Assembly: GCA_025362235.1 (NCBI GenBank)
Contig: JANYGZ010000068.1
Coordinates: 1 to 61,847, forward strand
Reading direction: 5' to 3'
Origin: Ferruginibacter sp.
Lineage (GTDB): Bacteria; Bacteroidota; Bacteroidia; Chitinophagales; Chitinophagaceae
DNA: 61,847 nucleotides
The notes under the pieces were generated by a model. That model worked only from the letters and a program-made list of their open reading frames with translations. It had not been told where the DNA came from and did not search any database. Shown one piece after another: positions 37,167 to 45,933 of the stretch. The position numbers and the translations under genes were made by a program. Each line of letters begins with the position of its first letter. Position 1 is the stretch's first letter.

Positions 37167-38593
37167 GCAACTCAACTATAAAATACGATTTTGGGATGAT
37201 AGGCCTTGGTACCATGGGGCGTAATCTTTTATTAAATATGGGTGATCACGGAGTGGCGGGTGCAGGCTACGATAAGGATGCAACAAAGGGAAAATTATTG
37301 GAACAGGAAAGTGATAAAGGCAATGTAAAAGGGTTTAGTGAAATTAAAGAATTTGTAGCCAGCTTAAAAAGTCCCAGGGCAATTATGATGCTGGTACCTG
37401 CGGGGAAAATTGTTGATAGTGTAATAGACGAATTACTGCCCTTGCTGGATAAAGGAGATATATTAATTGATGGCGGCAATTCTCATTTTACAGATACCAA
37501 TCGCAGGGTTGATTACCTGGAAACTAAAGGACTTCATTTTTTTGGTATGGGTGTATCGGGTGGCGAAGAAGGAGCACGAAGGGGACCAAGCATGATGCCT
37601 GGCGGAGACAGGGACGCATACAATATAATGAAACCAATTTTAGAATCCATTGCAGCAAAAGTAGACGGAGCTGCGTGCGTAACTTATATTGGGCCGGGAG
37701 CTGCAGGCCACTTTGTAAAAATGGTGCATAATGGGATAGAATATGGACTGATGCAATTAATTGCTGAAACATATGAGTTGTTGCGAAAAGGGTTGCAGTT
37801 AGATAATGAAGCCATACAAAAAATATTTGCTCAGTGGAACGAAGGAAAGCTTCAATCTTTTTTAATAGAAATTACCAAAGATATTTTTACATACAAAGCT
37901 CCGGGTGCTGATCATTTATTATTGGATGATATTAAAGATGAAGCGAGGGCAAAGGGAACCGGTAAATGGACATCGCAGGTGGCAATGGATTTACAGAGTC
38001 CCATACCAACTATTGATGTTGCGGTATCTATGCGTGACCTGTCAAAATATAAAAGTTTAAGAGAAGAAGCTTCAGCAATTTATAGCAATAAAGATTTGGT
38101 ATTGCAGGTAGATAAAGATGCTTTCCTGGCACAACTTGAACAGTCACTTTTTTTCAGTATGATCATAGCATATAGCCAGGGAATGCATTTGCTTTCACTA
38201 GCTTCTGTCGAATATAAATATAATCTTCAGTTGCCTGAAATTGCAAAAATCTGGCGTGGCGGATGTATCATCCGCTCTGTTTTTTTAAATGATATTTTTA
38301 ATGCCTATCAAAAAAATAATAATCTCACACATTTGTTACTCGATGAAGGAGTGCAAAAATTGGTAACAGAAAATTTGCCGGGCATACGGTCAGTGGTATC
38401 AAAGGCTGTGGAAACAGGCATTGCTGTACCGGCTTATGCTGCTTCTTTAAGCTATTTTGATAACATTCGAAATAAAACAATGCCCGGAAATCTAATTCAG
38501 GCACAACGTGATTTTTTTGGTGCACACACTTATGAACTTATTGGTAAAGAAGGATTCTTTCATACACAATGGGTAGAAAAGAGTAATGGATAA
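37163..38593 (+). CDS. gnd: 6-phosphogluconate dehydrogenase, decarboxylating
   Basis: The 476-residue enzyme oxidatively decarboxylates 6-phosphogluconate to ribulose 5-phosphate with NADP+. The N-terminal Rossmann motif is GLGTMGRNLLLN. The substrate motif IDGGNSHFTDTNRR is near residue 100, and FVKMVHNGIEYG carries catalytic Lys186 and His189-Asn190. The length and the C-terminal region with a helical tail match the long-chain class. It overlaps the HAD gene by four bases and precedes zwf by 89. Confidence 0.97.
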   Translation: MSNSTIKYDFGMIGLGTMGRNLLLNMGDHGVAGAGYDKDATKGKLLEQESDKGNVKGFSEIKEFVASLKSPRAIMMLVPAGKIVDSVIDELLPLLDKGDILIDGGNSHFTDTNRRVDYLETKGLHFFGMGVSGGEEGARRGPSMMPGGDRDAYNIMKPILESIAAKVDGAACVTYIGPGAAGHFVKMVHNGIEYGLMQLIAETYELLRKGLQLDNEAIQKIFAQWNEGKLQSFLIEITKDIFTYKAPGADHLLLDDIKDEARAKGTGKWTSQVAMDLQSPIPTIDVAVSMRDLSKYKSLREEASAIYSNKDLVLQVDKDAFLAQLEQSLFFSMIIAYSQGMHLLSLASVEYKYNLQLPEIAKIWRGGCIIRSVFLNDIFNAYQKNNNLTHLLLDEGVQKLVTENLPGIRSVVSKAVETGIAVPAYAASLSYFDNIRNKTMPGNLIQAQRDFFGAHTYELIGKEGFFHTQWVEKSNG

Positions 38594-38682
38594 CTGATAA
38601 TTTATTAATTGATACTCCCAATTACAATAAATCCCTAAACGCCTAAACCCGTAACTTACAACTCATAATTAACTACTAAAAT

Positions 38683-40197
38683 ATGTATGCAAGCCTAAAA
38701 TCCCAGCCCGTTATATTTATTATTTTTGGTGGTACAGGCGATCTTAATGCACGCAAACTTGCGCCTGCATTATACAATCTTTTTTTAGAAGGATGGATGC
38801 CAGATCAGTTTGCTGTAATTGGTACCGGAAGAACCGCTTTAACAGATAAACAGTTTGCTGAAAAAATACTGGATGGAATTAACCAATATTCAAGAACCGG
38901 AAAAGCAAAAAAAGATAAATGGGATGAATTTAATAAACACCTTTTTTACCAGGCTGCTGATGTAAAAGACAGTAAAAATTATAAAGAATTTGCTACTCAT
39001 ATTAATAAGCACAATGCTGAATGGGGTACAAAGGCAAACGTTATTTTTTACCTCGCAGTTTCGCCTGAATATTTCCCCATTATTGCAGAAAATTTGTCTA
39101 AAAGCAAGCTGGCAGATGATACAAAAAAAACGAGGATTGTAATTGAAAAGCCATTTGGCCGCGACCTTGAAACATCCCGGTCGCTCAATAAATTATTGGA
39201 AGGTATATTCAATGAATGCCAAATTTATAGGATAGACCATTACCTTGGTAAAGAAACGGTACAAAATATAATGGCATTCCGGTTTGCCAATGCTTTGCTG
39301 GAACCTATCTGGAACCGTAATTATATTGAGCATGTACAAATATCCGTAACAGAACAGTTGGGGGTGGAAGATCGGGGTGATTATTATGATAAGTCCGGTG
39401 CATTGAGAGATATGATTCAAAATCATTTATTGCAGTTACTTTGTCTCGTAGCTATGGAAGCGCCTAATAATTTTAATGCAGATGAAGTAAGAAACCGTAA
39501 AGTAGATGTGCTGAATGCCATGCGCAAATTTGGCCCGGAAGATGTGCGCTTTTCTACGGTAAGGGGCCAATATTCTCAAGGGTGGATGGGAGGAAAAGAA
39601 GTGCCTGGTTATCGTGAAGAACCAAAAGTACAACCTGAATCTTTTACAGAAACATTTGCGGCCATTAAGTTTTTTATAGATAACTGGCGGTGGAAAGGGG
39701 TTCCTTTTTATGTTAGAACGGGTAAGCGTATGCACCAGACAGCTTCGGTAATTAGCATACAATTCCGCGATGTACCACACCAGATTTTTCCGGCAGGGGC
39801 AAGTGAAAGCTGGCAGCAAAACAGGCTCATTATAAGCATACAACCCGAAATGAGTATACGCCTGCAGGTACAGGCAAAACGCCCCGGACTTGAAATGGCA
39901 TTGAACACAGTGGACATGGTATTTGACTACAAAGGAACTTATACCAGCCAGGCACCTGAAGCATATGAAACTTTATTGCTTGATACGATGGCAGGGGACC
40001 AGACTTTATTTATGCGTGGCGACCAGGTAGAAATTGCCTGGGATTTACTGATGCCTATTTTAAGTTCATGGGAAGGCAGGGCAAGTTTAAATTTCCCCAA
40101 TTATTCTGCCGATAGCTGGGGACCGGAACTGGCAGAGGCATTGATAGCACGGGATGGTTTTCATTGGTTTACATTGCCCACTAATGGAAAAAAATAG
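38683..40197 (+). CDS. zwf: Glucose-6-phosphate 1-dehydrogenase
   Basis: The 504-residue enzyme oxidises glucose 6-phosphate to 6-phosphogluconolactone. The nucleotide site is [34 protein letters not shown] holds the conserved Asp185-His186 and substrate-binding Lys190, and VRTGKRM near residue 345 is the coenzyme/substrate contact segment of the C-terminal domain. It is complete and of normal length. The pgl start lies inside the last 14 bases of this gene, which indicates translational coupling. Confidence 0.97.
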   Translation: MYASLKSQPVIFIIFGGTGDLNARKLAPALYNLFLEGWMPDQFAVIGTGRTALTDKQFAEKILDGINQYSRTGKAKKDKWDEFNKHLFYQAADVKDSKNYKEFATHINKHNAEWGTKANVIFYLAVSPEYFPIIAENLSKSKLADDTKKTRIVIEKPFGRDLETSRSLNKLLEGIFNECQIYRIDHYLGKETVQNIMAFRFANALLEPIWNRNYIEHVQISVTEQLGVEDRGDYYDKSGALRDMIQNHLLQLLCLVAMEAPNNFNADEVRNRKVDVLNAMRKFGPEDVRFSTVRGQYSQGWMGGKEVPGYREEPKVQPESFTETFAAIKFFIDNWRWKGVPFYVRTGKRMHQTASVISIQFRDVPHQIFPAGASESWQQNRLIISIQPEMSIRLQVQAKRPGLEMALNTVDMVFDYKGTYTSQAPEAYETLLLDTMAGDQTLFMRGDQVEIAWDLLMPILSSWEGRASLNFPNYSADSWGPELAEALIARDGFHWFTLPTNGKK

Positions 40198-40936
40198 CAC
40201 TGTGAAAATAAATATTTTTGAAACGGAAGAGGAAGTAATTGAAAACCTCGCTTTGTACTTTGTTGCAGTAGCCACCCAGGCAATTGCCGAAAGAGGGAAA
40301 TGTTCAGTGGCGTTATCAGGAGGCAATTCTCCTAAGAAACTATACGAGTTATTAAGTTCCCCTGCTTTTAAGAATAAAATAAAATGGCAAAAGCTCGACT
40401 TCTTTTTTGGAGATGAGCGTTATGTTCCAAAGGAAGATAGTCAAAGTAACTATAGAATGGCCAGGGAAACCTTGTTTGAACCCTTGCAAATAGAACCAGC
40501 GCATATTTTTGCAATTGATACGACCCTTCAACCAGATCAGGCTGCTGAAAAATATGAAAAGGATATTCAAAACTACTTTGGTACCAACCAAATACAATTT
40601 GACATTATTTTATTAGGGCTGGGTGATAATGCTCATACGGCTTCCCTTTTTCCTCATACATCCGTATTAAATGATACGACCTCTTCGATAAAAGCAGTTT
40701 TTCTAGAAGATCAAAAAATTTACCGTATTACGTTTACTGCCCCCCTAATTAACAGCGCCTATCATATAGCGTTTTTAGTATATGGAAAAACTAAAGCCAT
40801 TGCAGTACAACAGGTTATAGAAGGCAAAAAGGATATTCAAAATTCTCCTGCACAATTGATAGCCCCTGTTAAGGGCCAGCTTTGGTGGTTTTTAGACAGA
40901 GCAGCAGCAACAGGTATACAAACTAATTTTTATTGA
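40184..40936 (+). CDS. pgl: 6-phosphogluconolactonase
   Basis: The enzyme of about 250 residues hydrolyses 6-phosphogluconolactone, the product of Zwf. Family blocks are [39 protein letters not shown] and [17 protein letters not shown]. In the last, Asn replaces the more usual Asp/Gly before Ala-His, but the histidine and TASLFP are intact. I chose the ATG at 40184, which overlaps zwf by 14 bases; an upstream in-frame start at 40154 would overlap it by 44 and is less likely. It is the last gene of the pentose phosphate operon. Confidence 0.93.
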   Translation: MEKNSTVKINIFETEEEVIENLALYFVAVATQAIAERGKCSVALSGGNSPKKLYELLSSPAFKNKIKWQKLDFFFGDERYVPKEDSQSNYRMARETLFEPLQIEPAHIFAIDTTLQPDQAAEKYEKDIQNYFGTNQIQFDIILLGLGDNAHTASLFPHTSVLNDTTSSIKAVFLEDQKIYRITFTAPLINSAYHIAFLVYGKTKAIAVQQVIEGKKDIQNSPAQLIAPVKGQLWWFLDRAAATGIQTNFY

Positions 40937-41232
40937 TAATACATTGATAATCTCATCCGTATAATTTTTTTTACAGTATTTAATTCTTAACTTACAATAT
41001 AACCCTTACTTGTTCGTTAAGCTTATAAGAATTCTTTTTTCACACATTTTTAAAAATAACAATTGAAGTGCTAACTGCTTACCTATTAGCATTTTGTATT
41101 TAGTTGATTTTAATTTTTTGTGGTTTAAACGGCGAATTGTAAACAGGCAGAGTCATTTTAACAAAACTAAAAGGTATTTAGCCCGAAATTTGCAATCCGT
41201 TTTAGAGAATTCTAAATCCATTTATAATCTTT

Positions 41233-42042
41233 ATGAAAAAATTCGTCTTCAAAAAAGTGCACGTATTTTTTAGTTCACTATTTATTTTTTGTGTACACGT
41301 TCCCTTTGTTTTTGCAAAAGCTAAACCAGTGGATACTATCCTCGATAATAAAGCAGAATTACACACATATACATATGTATTGGCCGATTTTCAAATGTGG
41401 ACAGCTATCGGCGATCCAACCTGTACGGAAAATCTTTATGACAGTTTACATCTTGGTTCAGCTGGATTAACCCGCCAGGCATATAATTATGCTATCAAAG
41501 GCTTTGATATTATGAAATCTGAGGGTGAATTGAGTAACAAAAATATTATTTCAATTATTGATTTTAGTAAGCCTTCTTCACAAAAAAGATTATATGTTAT
41601 TGATTTAGTGAATAGCAAATTGCTTTTCAATACCTATGTTGCACATGGCATGCAGTCAGGAGGAGCATTTGCGAGGCAGTTTTCAAATAAGCCCTCAAGC
41701 CTTAAAAGTAGTCTTGGATTTTATGAAACCCTAGGTACTTACATGGGTGGAAACGGATATTCCCTGCGTTTAGAAGGTGTTGAAAAAGGAATAAATGACA
41801 ATGCCAATAAAAGAGATATTGTTATACACGGTGCAGAATATGTAAACGAAAATATGATACGTTCAAAGGGCTATATTGGCCGCAGTTGGGGCTGTCCTGC
41901 GTTACCAGAAAGGTTGCATAAAGCTATTATTGATGTAATTAAAAATGGCACCTGCCTGTTTATTTTTAGTCCTGATAATAATTACCTGCGCCACTCTAAA
42001 ATTTTGAACAAGTCATCCGGCCAACTGTTGGCAAGTAATTAG
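41233..42042 (+). CDS. Exported murein L,D-transpeptidase-like protein
   Basis: The 269-residue protein has a signal peptide ending near FVFAKA. Its catalytic part has His199 in IVIHGAEYVNE and Cys221 in GRSWGCPALP, the His and SxGC signature of L,D-transpeptidase (YkuD-like) folds in the Bacteroidota 'murein L,D-transpeptidase catalytic domain family' proteins. FNTYVAHGMQSGGAFARQFSNK is the characteristic middle segment of that subgroup. It probably crosslinks or trims peptidoglycan in the periplasm. A 296-bp AT-rich region upstream without genes probably carries its promoter, and a terminator candidate follows at 42074. Confidence 0.85.
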   Translation: MKKFVFKKVHVFFSSLFIFCVHVPFVFAKAKPVDTILDNKAELHTYTYVLADFQMWTAIGDPTCTENLYDSLHLGSAGLTRQAYNYAIKGFDIMKSEGELSNKNIISIIDFSKPSSQKRLYVIDLVNSKLLFNTYVAHGMQSGGAFARQFSNKPSSLKSSLGFYETLGTYMGGNGYSLRLEGVEKGINDNANKRDIVIHGAEYVNENMIRSKGYIGRSWGCPALPERLHKAIIDVIKNGTCLFIFSPDNNYLRHSKILNKSSGQLLASN

Positions 42043-42073
42043 TAATTTGATCGAAAATCAATATAAAATTCAG

Positions 42074-42100
42074 ATCCCCTGCATTGCAAGGGGATTTTTG
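42074..42100 (+). terminator. Terminator candidate after the transpeptidase gene
   Basis: ATCCCCT at 42074-42080 pairs with AGGGGAT at 42089-42095 around an eight-base loop, followed by TTTTTG. It lies 31 bases after the stop and before the dapA ATG. This argues against the longer dapA frame starting at 42084. Confidence 0.75.
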
Positions 42101-42149
42101 TTTTACAAATTCATTGCATAATAATAACTTCACCAAAAATAATACAGCA

Positions 42150-43031
42150 ATGAATATACGGGAACAGTTAAAAGGTACGGGCGTGGCAATTGTAACGCCG
42201 TTTAATGAAGATGAATCAGTGGATTTTACAGCGCTTGGAAAGTTGATTGATTTTATAATCAGTAATGGAGTAGAATATGTTGTTTCGCTGGGTACAACAG
42301 GTGAAACACCTACATTAGATAAGCAGGAAAAACTTGATATTGTAAATTTTACTTTTGATAAAGTAAATGGGCGTGTACCCGTTGTAGTTGGTATTGGGGG
42401 CAATAGTACTAAGGAAGTAATAAAGCAGCTTCAGACTTATCCACTGCAGAAAGCGGCAGCAGTGTTAAGTGCCAGCCCCTATTACAATAAACCATCACAG
42501 GAGGGTATTTTTCAGCATTATAAATCTCTTGCAGCAGCATCTCCTAAACCAATTATTTTATACAATGTGCCGGGCAGAACTGGCCGTAACATGGAAGCTA
42601 CTACTACGTTGCGGCTGGCTCATGAAGTAGCTAATATTGCAGGCATTAAGGAAGCTGGTAATAATATCAGCCAATGTATGCAGATTTTACGCGATAGGCC
42701 TGATAATTTTTTAGTGGTTAGCGGCGATGATGATTTGGTTTTACCAGAACTCGCCTGTGGTATTGATGGAGTTATAAGTGTAGCCGCAAATTGTTACCCA
42801 AAAGAATTTTCCGCAATGGTGAGGGCCGGTTTGCAATTTGACTTTACAACGGCAAAAAAATTAAATGACCCTCTACTGGAAGTATATAATTTATTATTTA
42901 CAGAAAATAACCCTGCCGGTGTAAAAGCATTTTTATACGAAATGGGGCTTATTAAAAACATTGTGCGGTTACCAGTAACACCATTAAGTGAAAGTGTACA
43001 GCAAAAAGTAAAAGCCCTCTGCGGTAAGTAA
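42150..43031 (+). CDS. dapA: 4-hydroxy-tetrahydrodipicolinate synthase
   Basis: The 293-residue aldolase condenses pyruvate with aspartate semialdehyde in lysine and diaminopimelate synthesis. It has the GTTGETPTL motif near residue 45, Tyr138 in ILYNVPGRTGRN and Schiff-base Lys167 in IAGIKEAGNN. I chose the ATG at 42150 (MNIREQLKG), the usual start for Bacteroidota DapA; the frame extends to 42084, but that stretch covers the preceding terminator. Diaminopimelate production fits the adjacent peptidoglycan-modifying gene, though the two are probably separate transcripts. Confidence 0.95.
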   Translation: MNIREQLKGTGVAIVTPFNEDESVDFTALGKLIDFIISNGVEYVVSLGTTGETPTLDKQEKLDIVNFTFDKVNGRVPVVVGIGGNSTKEVIKQLQTYPLQKAAAVLSASPYYNKPSQEGIFQHYKSLAAASPKPIILYNVPGRTGRNMEATTTLRLAHEVANIAGIKEAGNNISQCMQILRDRPDNFLVVSGDDDLVLPELACGIDGVISVAANCYPKEFSAMVRAGLQFDFTTAKKLNDPLLEVYNLLFTENNPAGVKAFLYEMGLIKNIVRLPVTPLSESVQQKVKALCGK

Positions 43032-43055
43032 TAAATAATAACAAAAGATTGCGGA

Positions 43056-44228
43056 ATGCTAAAAAGGGTCAAAAGTAAATATGTGTTGTTATGTTTGCTG
43101 CAATTGATTGGCCTAAGGGTATTTTCTCAATACACAATTAATTTCCGTATACAATCCCGTCCGGAGGCCCATACAACCGACACAATTTTTTTGGCGGGTA
43201 ATTTTAATAACTGGAACCCCGGTAAAGATGAGTATAGGTTTTCCGTTAGTGATGGTGCTTTGGTACAAATAAAAAATTTGCCTGTGGCTAATTACCAATT
43301 TAAATGCACCAGGGGAGAATGGCAAAAAGCTGAATGTACTATAGACGGAGGGGATATAAGCAACCGTACAATTAACCTGGTATCCGATACAACTATTTAT
43401 ATTACTGTTGCTGAATGGAAGGATGATTTTTCGGTAACAGCTAAAAAGCATACTGCATCAGTTAATGTAAAAATTATTGATACCGCTTTTTTAATACCGC
43501 AATTAAACAGAAAAAGAAGGATATCCATTTATCTGCCTCCAGACTATAATACCTGTAACAAGAAATACCCTGTAATGTATTTGCAGGACGGGCAAAATAT
43601 TTTTGATGAATTCACTGCATTTAGTGACGAGTGGGCAGTAGACGAATGCCTTGACTCACTGATAAAAAAAGGTACGCCTCCCTGCATTGTGGTAGGAATT
43701 GATAATGGCCCTGAAAGAATGACCGAATATAATCCTTATGAGTATAAACAATTTGGTAAAGGAGAAGGTGACCTGTATGTTGATTTTTTGGCAACAACTT
43801 TAAAACCATTTATTGACAAGCATTACAGAACAATGCCCTCGGAAGGCAATACTACTATTGCTGGTAGTTCAATGGGTGGGCTGATTGCTTATTATGCTGC
43901 ACTAAAGTATCCTGATACATTTGGTAATGCAGGCATTTTTTCGCCTTCGTTCTTAACAGCCAATCAAATAAAAGAACAGACAATTGCAAAGGGAAATAAA
44001 TTAACAGGGAAATTATTTTTTTATATTGGACAAAAAGAAGGCGATGGTGATGTACAGGAAGTAGAGAAAGTAGTTAATATATTAGGTCAAAAATCTTCTG
44101 CTATGATTTATTATGCAGTTGATCCGGAAAGCAGCCATAATGAACAGGCATGGCGTAAATGGTTTGGTAGTTTTTACAAATGGATAATGGCGGATGGATT
44201 TAATAATGTGATTGATTTAGGAAAGTAA
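43056..44228 (+). CDS. Exported alpha/beta-hydrolase esterase with N-terminal E-set/CBM48-like domain
   Basis: The 390-residue protein has a signal peptide ending near RVFSQ. An E-set domain resembling CBM48 follows (about 27-120, DTIFLAGNFNNWNPGKDEYRFS), then an esterase-D/enterochelin-esterase-like hydrolase domain. VMYLQDGQNIFDE near residue 175 is the typical oxyanion-region strand. The nucleophile is Ser272 in GSSMGG, Asp in YIGQKEGDGD and His in SSHNEQAW complete a plausible triad. Such two-domain proteins include carbohydrate esterases and siderophore esterases. The substrate is open. Confidence 0.85.
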   Translation: MLKRVKSKYVLLCLLQLIGLRVFSQYTINFRIQSRPEAHTTDTIFLAGNFNNWNPGKDEYRFSVSDGALVQIKNLPVANYQFKCTRGEWQKAECTIDGGDISNRTINLVSDTTIYITVAEWKDDFSVTAKKHTASVNVKIIDTAFLIPQLNRKRRISIYLPPDYNTCNKKYPVMYLQDGQNIFDEFTAFSDEWAVDECLDSLIKKGTPPCIVVGIDNGPERMTEYNPYEYKQFGKGEGDLYVDFLATTLKPFIDKHYRTMPSEGNTTIAGSSMGGLIAYYAALKYPDTFGNAGIFSPSFLTANQIKEQTIAKGNKLTGKLFFYIGQKEGDGDVQEVEKVVNILGQKSSAMIYYAVDPESSHNEQAWRKWFGSFYKWIMADGFNNVIDLGK

Positions 44229-44285
44229 TGTTACTTAATCCTATTTCTTAAAAAGGTATTGCGTAATTTTCCGGACTATGCGGAG

Positions 44286-45188
44286 TTAAATCCTAAAACT
44301 GGTTCCTTGTATTGCCAGTTCAGTATTTTCAAAAACCTCTTTGGCTTCGGCTAAAAATTCATCCAGTATTTCGTACTTGCTGCTGAAATGGCCAATCAGT
44401 AATTTCTTTACTTCTCCCTTTTTGGCAATGGCCCCAGCCTGGATGGTAGTACTGTGAAAACGTTCTGCTGCACGCAGGTGCAGTGCTTTCAAATAAGTAG
44501 TTTCATGATATAATAAATCAACACTTTTTATCTTTTCTACCAGATTTTCGTCATAAATGGTATCAGCACAATAGGCATATCTTTTTGCTTTAACAGCTTC
44601 GGTAGTTACTTCTTCATTCGGTATAATGGTGCCTTTTTTTGTAATATAATCTTCCCCTTTTTGTAATTTTTCGTAAAAACTGGTAGGTATTTCATAAGCC
44701 TTGGCCCTTTGGCTATCTATCTTCCGGGGGTTTTTATTTTCTGTAAACAGAAATCCCCAACACTCTATACGGTGCCTCACCCTGAAGCTTTCAACAATAA
44801 TTTTACTATCCTTTACAATGATGCTTTCTGAAGTAATGGCGTGAAAATAAAGCTGGTAACTCAGCCTTACATCTGCTACGCTTAATTGTAATGTAATGAT
44901 TTGTTCAAGCGCAGCAGGAGCATGTAAATGAAGGCCCTGTGTGCGGTTTAATAAACTCATACTGGTTAATAAACCAATCAAACCAAAATAGTGGTCACCA
45001 TGCAGATGCGAAATAAAAATGTGGTTGAGTTTGCTTCTGCGGATCTTGTATTTGGCCATTTGAATTTGCGTACCTTCTCCGCAATCAATAAGGTAACACT
45101 CGTCAATACATTGAAGTATATGCGCAGTAGGGTTTCTATCCCATGCAGGTATAGCAGAGTTATTACCAAGTATGGTTAATGCTAACAT
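44286..45188 (-). CDS. rnz: Ribonuclease Z
   Basis: The 300-residue metallo-beta-lactamase-fold endonuclease removes the 3' trailer from tRNA precursors. The zinc motif HLHGDH is at residues 61-66 and PTAHILQCIDECYLIDCGEGTQIQM is the conserved N-terminus. FRVRHRIECWGFLFTE holds a further metal His, and LLYHETTYL, RFHSTT and LIGHFSSKY are the C-terminal family blocks. It lies 106 bases downstream of a STAS-domain gene on the same strand and converges with the esterase. Confidence 0.95.
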   Translation of the reverse strand: MLALTILGNNSAIPAWDRNPTAHILQCIDECYLIDCGEGTQIQMAKYKIRRSKLNHIFISHLHGDHYFGLIGLLTSMSLLNRTQGLHLHAPAALEQIITLQLSVADVRLSYQLYFHAITSESIIVKDSKIIVESFRVRHRIECWGFLFTENKNPRKIDSQRAKAYEIPTSFYEKLQKGEDYITKKGTIIPNEEVTTEAVKAKRYAYCADTIYDENLVEKIKSVDLLYHETTYLKALHLRAAERFHSTTIQAGAIAKKGEVKKLLIGHFSSKYEILDEFLAEAKEVFENTELAIQGTSFRI

Positions 45189-45294
45189 AGTTTATAAAGG
45201 GTTAGAAATTTATTGTAAAAATAAACTTAATATATAATAAACACATTAAAAACCAATAATATTGACTCCTCGTAAATCAAATTTCAATTTGCAG

Positions 45295-45675
45295 TTACAT
45301 TTCATCACCGCCAAGTATTTCTCTTTCAATTTCTTCCATTTGTACAATATCCCATGCTTCGCTTTCGGTAGGCGTAACATTCATTACCTCCAGTAATTCC
45401 ATTTTATCAAGCAGGCCTTCTACCGCCGGTTGCAAGTTGCATATTACAAAAGAGCAATTGTGTTCGTAAAAGTTTTGTTGCAGGTTTGCCAGCTTTTCAC
45501 CACTATTTTCATCAACACTATTTACTAAATGCATATTTAAAACAATATGCGGAATGCCTTTTTGTTGGTAAGTAAGCAACATATTTACTAGTTCTTCTGT
45601 CATTATAGCAGTAAGATTTACTTCATTCGGCGTAATAACATTAAATTTTTCTTTGGTATCTATTTTGACATTCAT
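45295..45675 (-). CDS. STAS-domain protein, anti-sigma-factor-antagonist-like
   Basis: The 126-residue protein has the STAS fold: beta strand FNVITPNEVNLTAIMTEELVNML, then HIVLNMHLVNSVDENSGEKLANLQQNF, with Ser in the NSVDENS position where SpoIIAA-like proteins are phosphorylated. The C-terminal 25 residues are acidic. It may regulate a partner-switching kinase or sigma factor; no such kinase is in this window. It is upstream of rnz and divergent from clpC, with 258 bases of AT-rich promoter region between. Confidence 0.82.
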   Translation of the reverse strand: MNVKIDTKEKFNVITPNEVNLTAIMTEELVNMLLTYQQKGIPHIVLNMHLVNSVDENSGEKLANLQQNFYEHNCSFVICNLQPAVEGLLDKMELLEVMNVTPTESEAWDIVQMEEIEREILGGDEM

Positions 45676-45933
45676 TAAATAAGTTTGAAGTTCTCGACGT
45701 TATGTTCTTTGTAAAGTAAAGAAAAATTCTTAATCAATTTTTTGAGAAAAACAGTAGTGACACTTTTTTAAAAGTTTAGCCGCTTGTAATCTTCTTTTTA
45801 TACCGTGATTATATATTTTGTATTATTGAAAAAATACTATTTTCTTAATTTTTTAACATATTAACATTTCAGCTTTTCGGCAAACTATATCTAATAAATA
45901 ATCGTTATTATTGTACAAGCTAAATTCAATCGG

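Noticed and set aside
39436..39843. 135-residue minus-strand frame inside zwf
   Set aside because: zwf is complete and strongly conserved in its own frame; the antisense frame shows no recognisable domain.
42084..42149. N-terminal extension of dapA
   Set aside because: The stretch covers a terminator hairpin and codes for residues not found at the start of DapA proteins; the ATG at 42150 fits.
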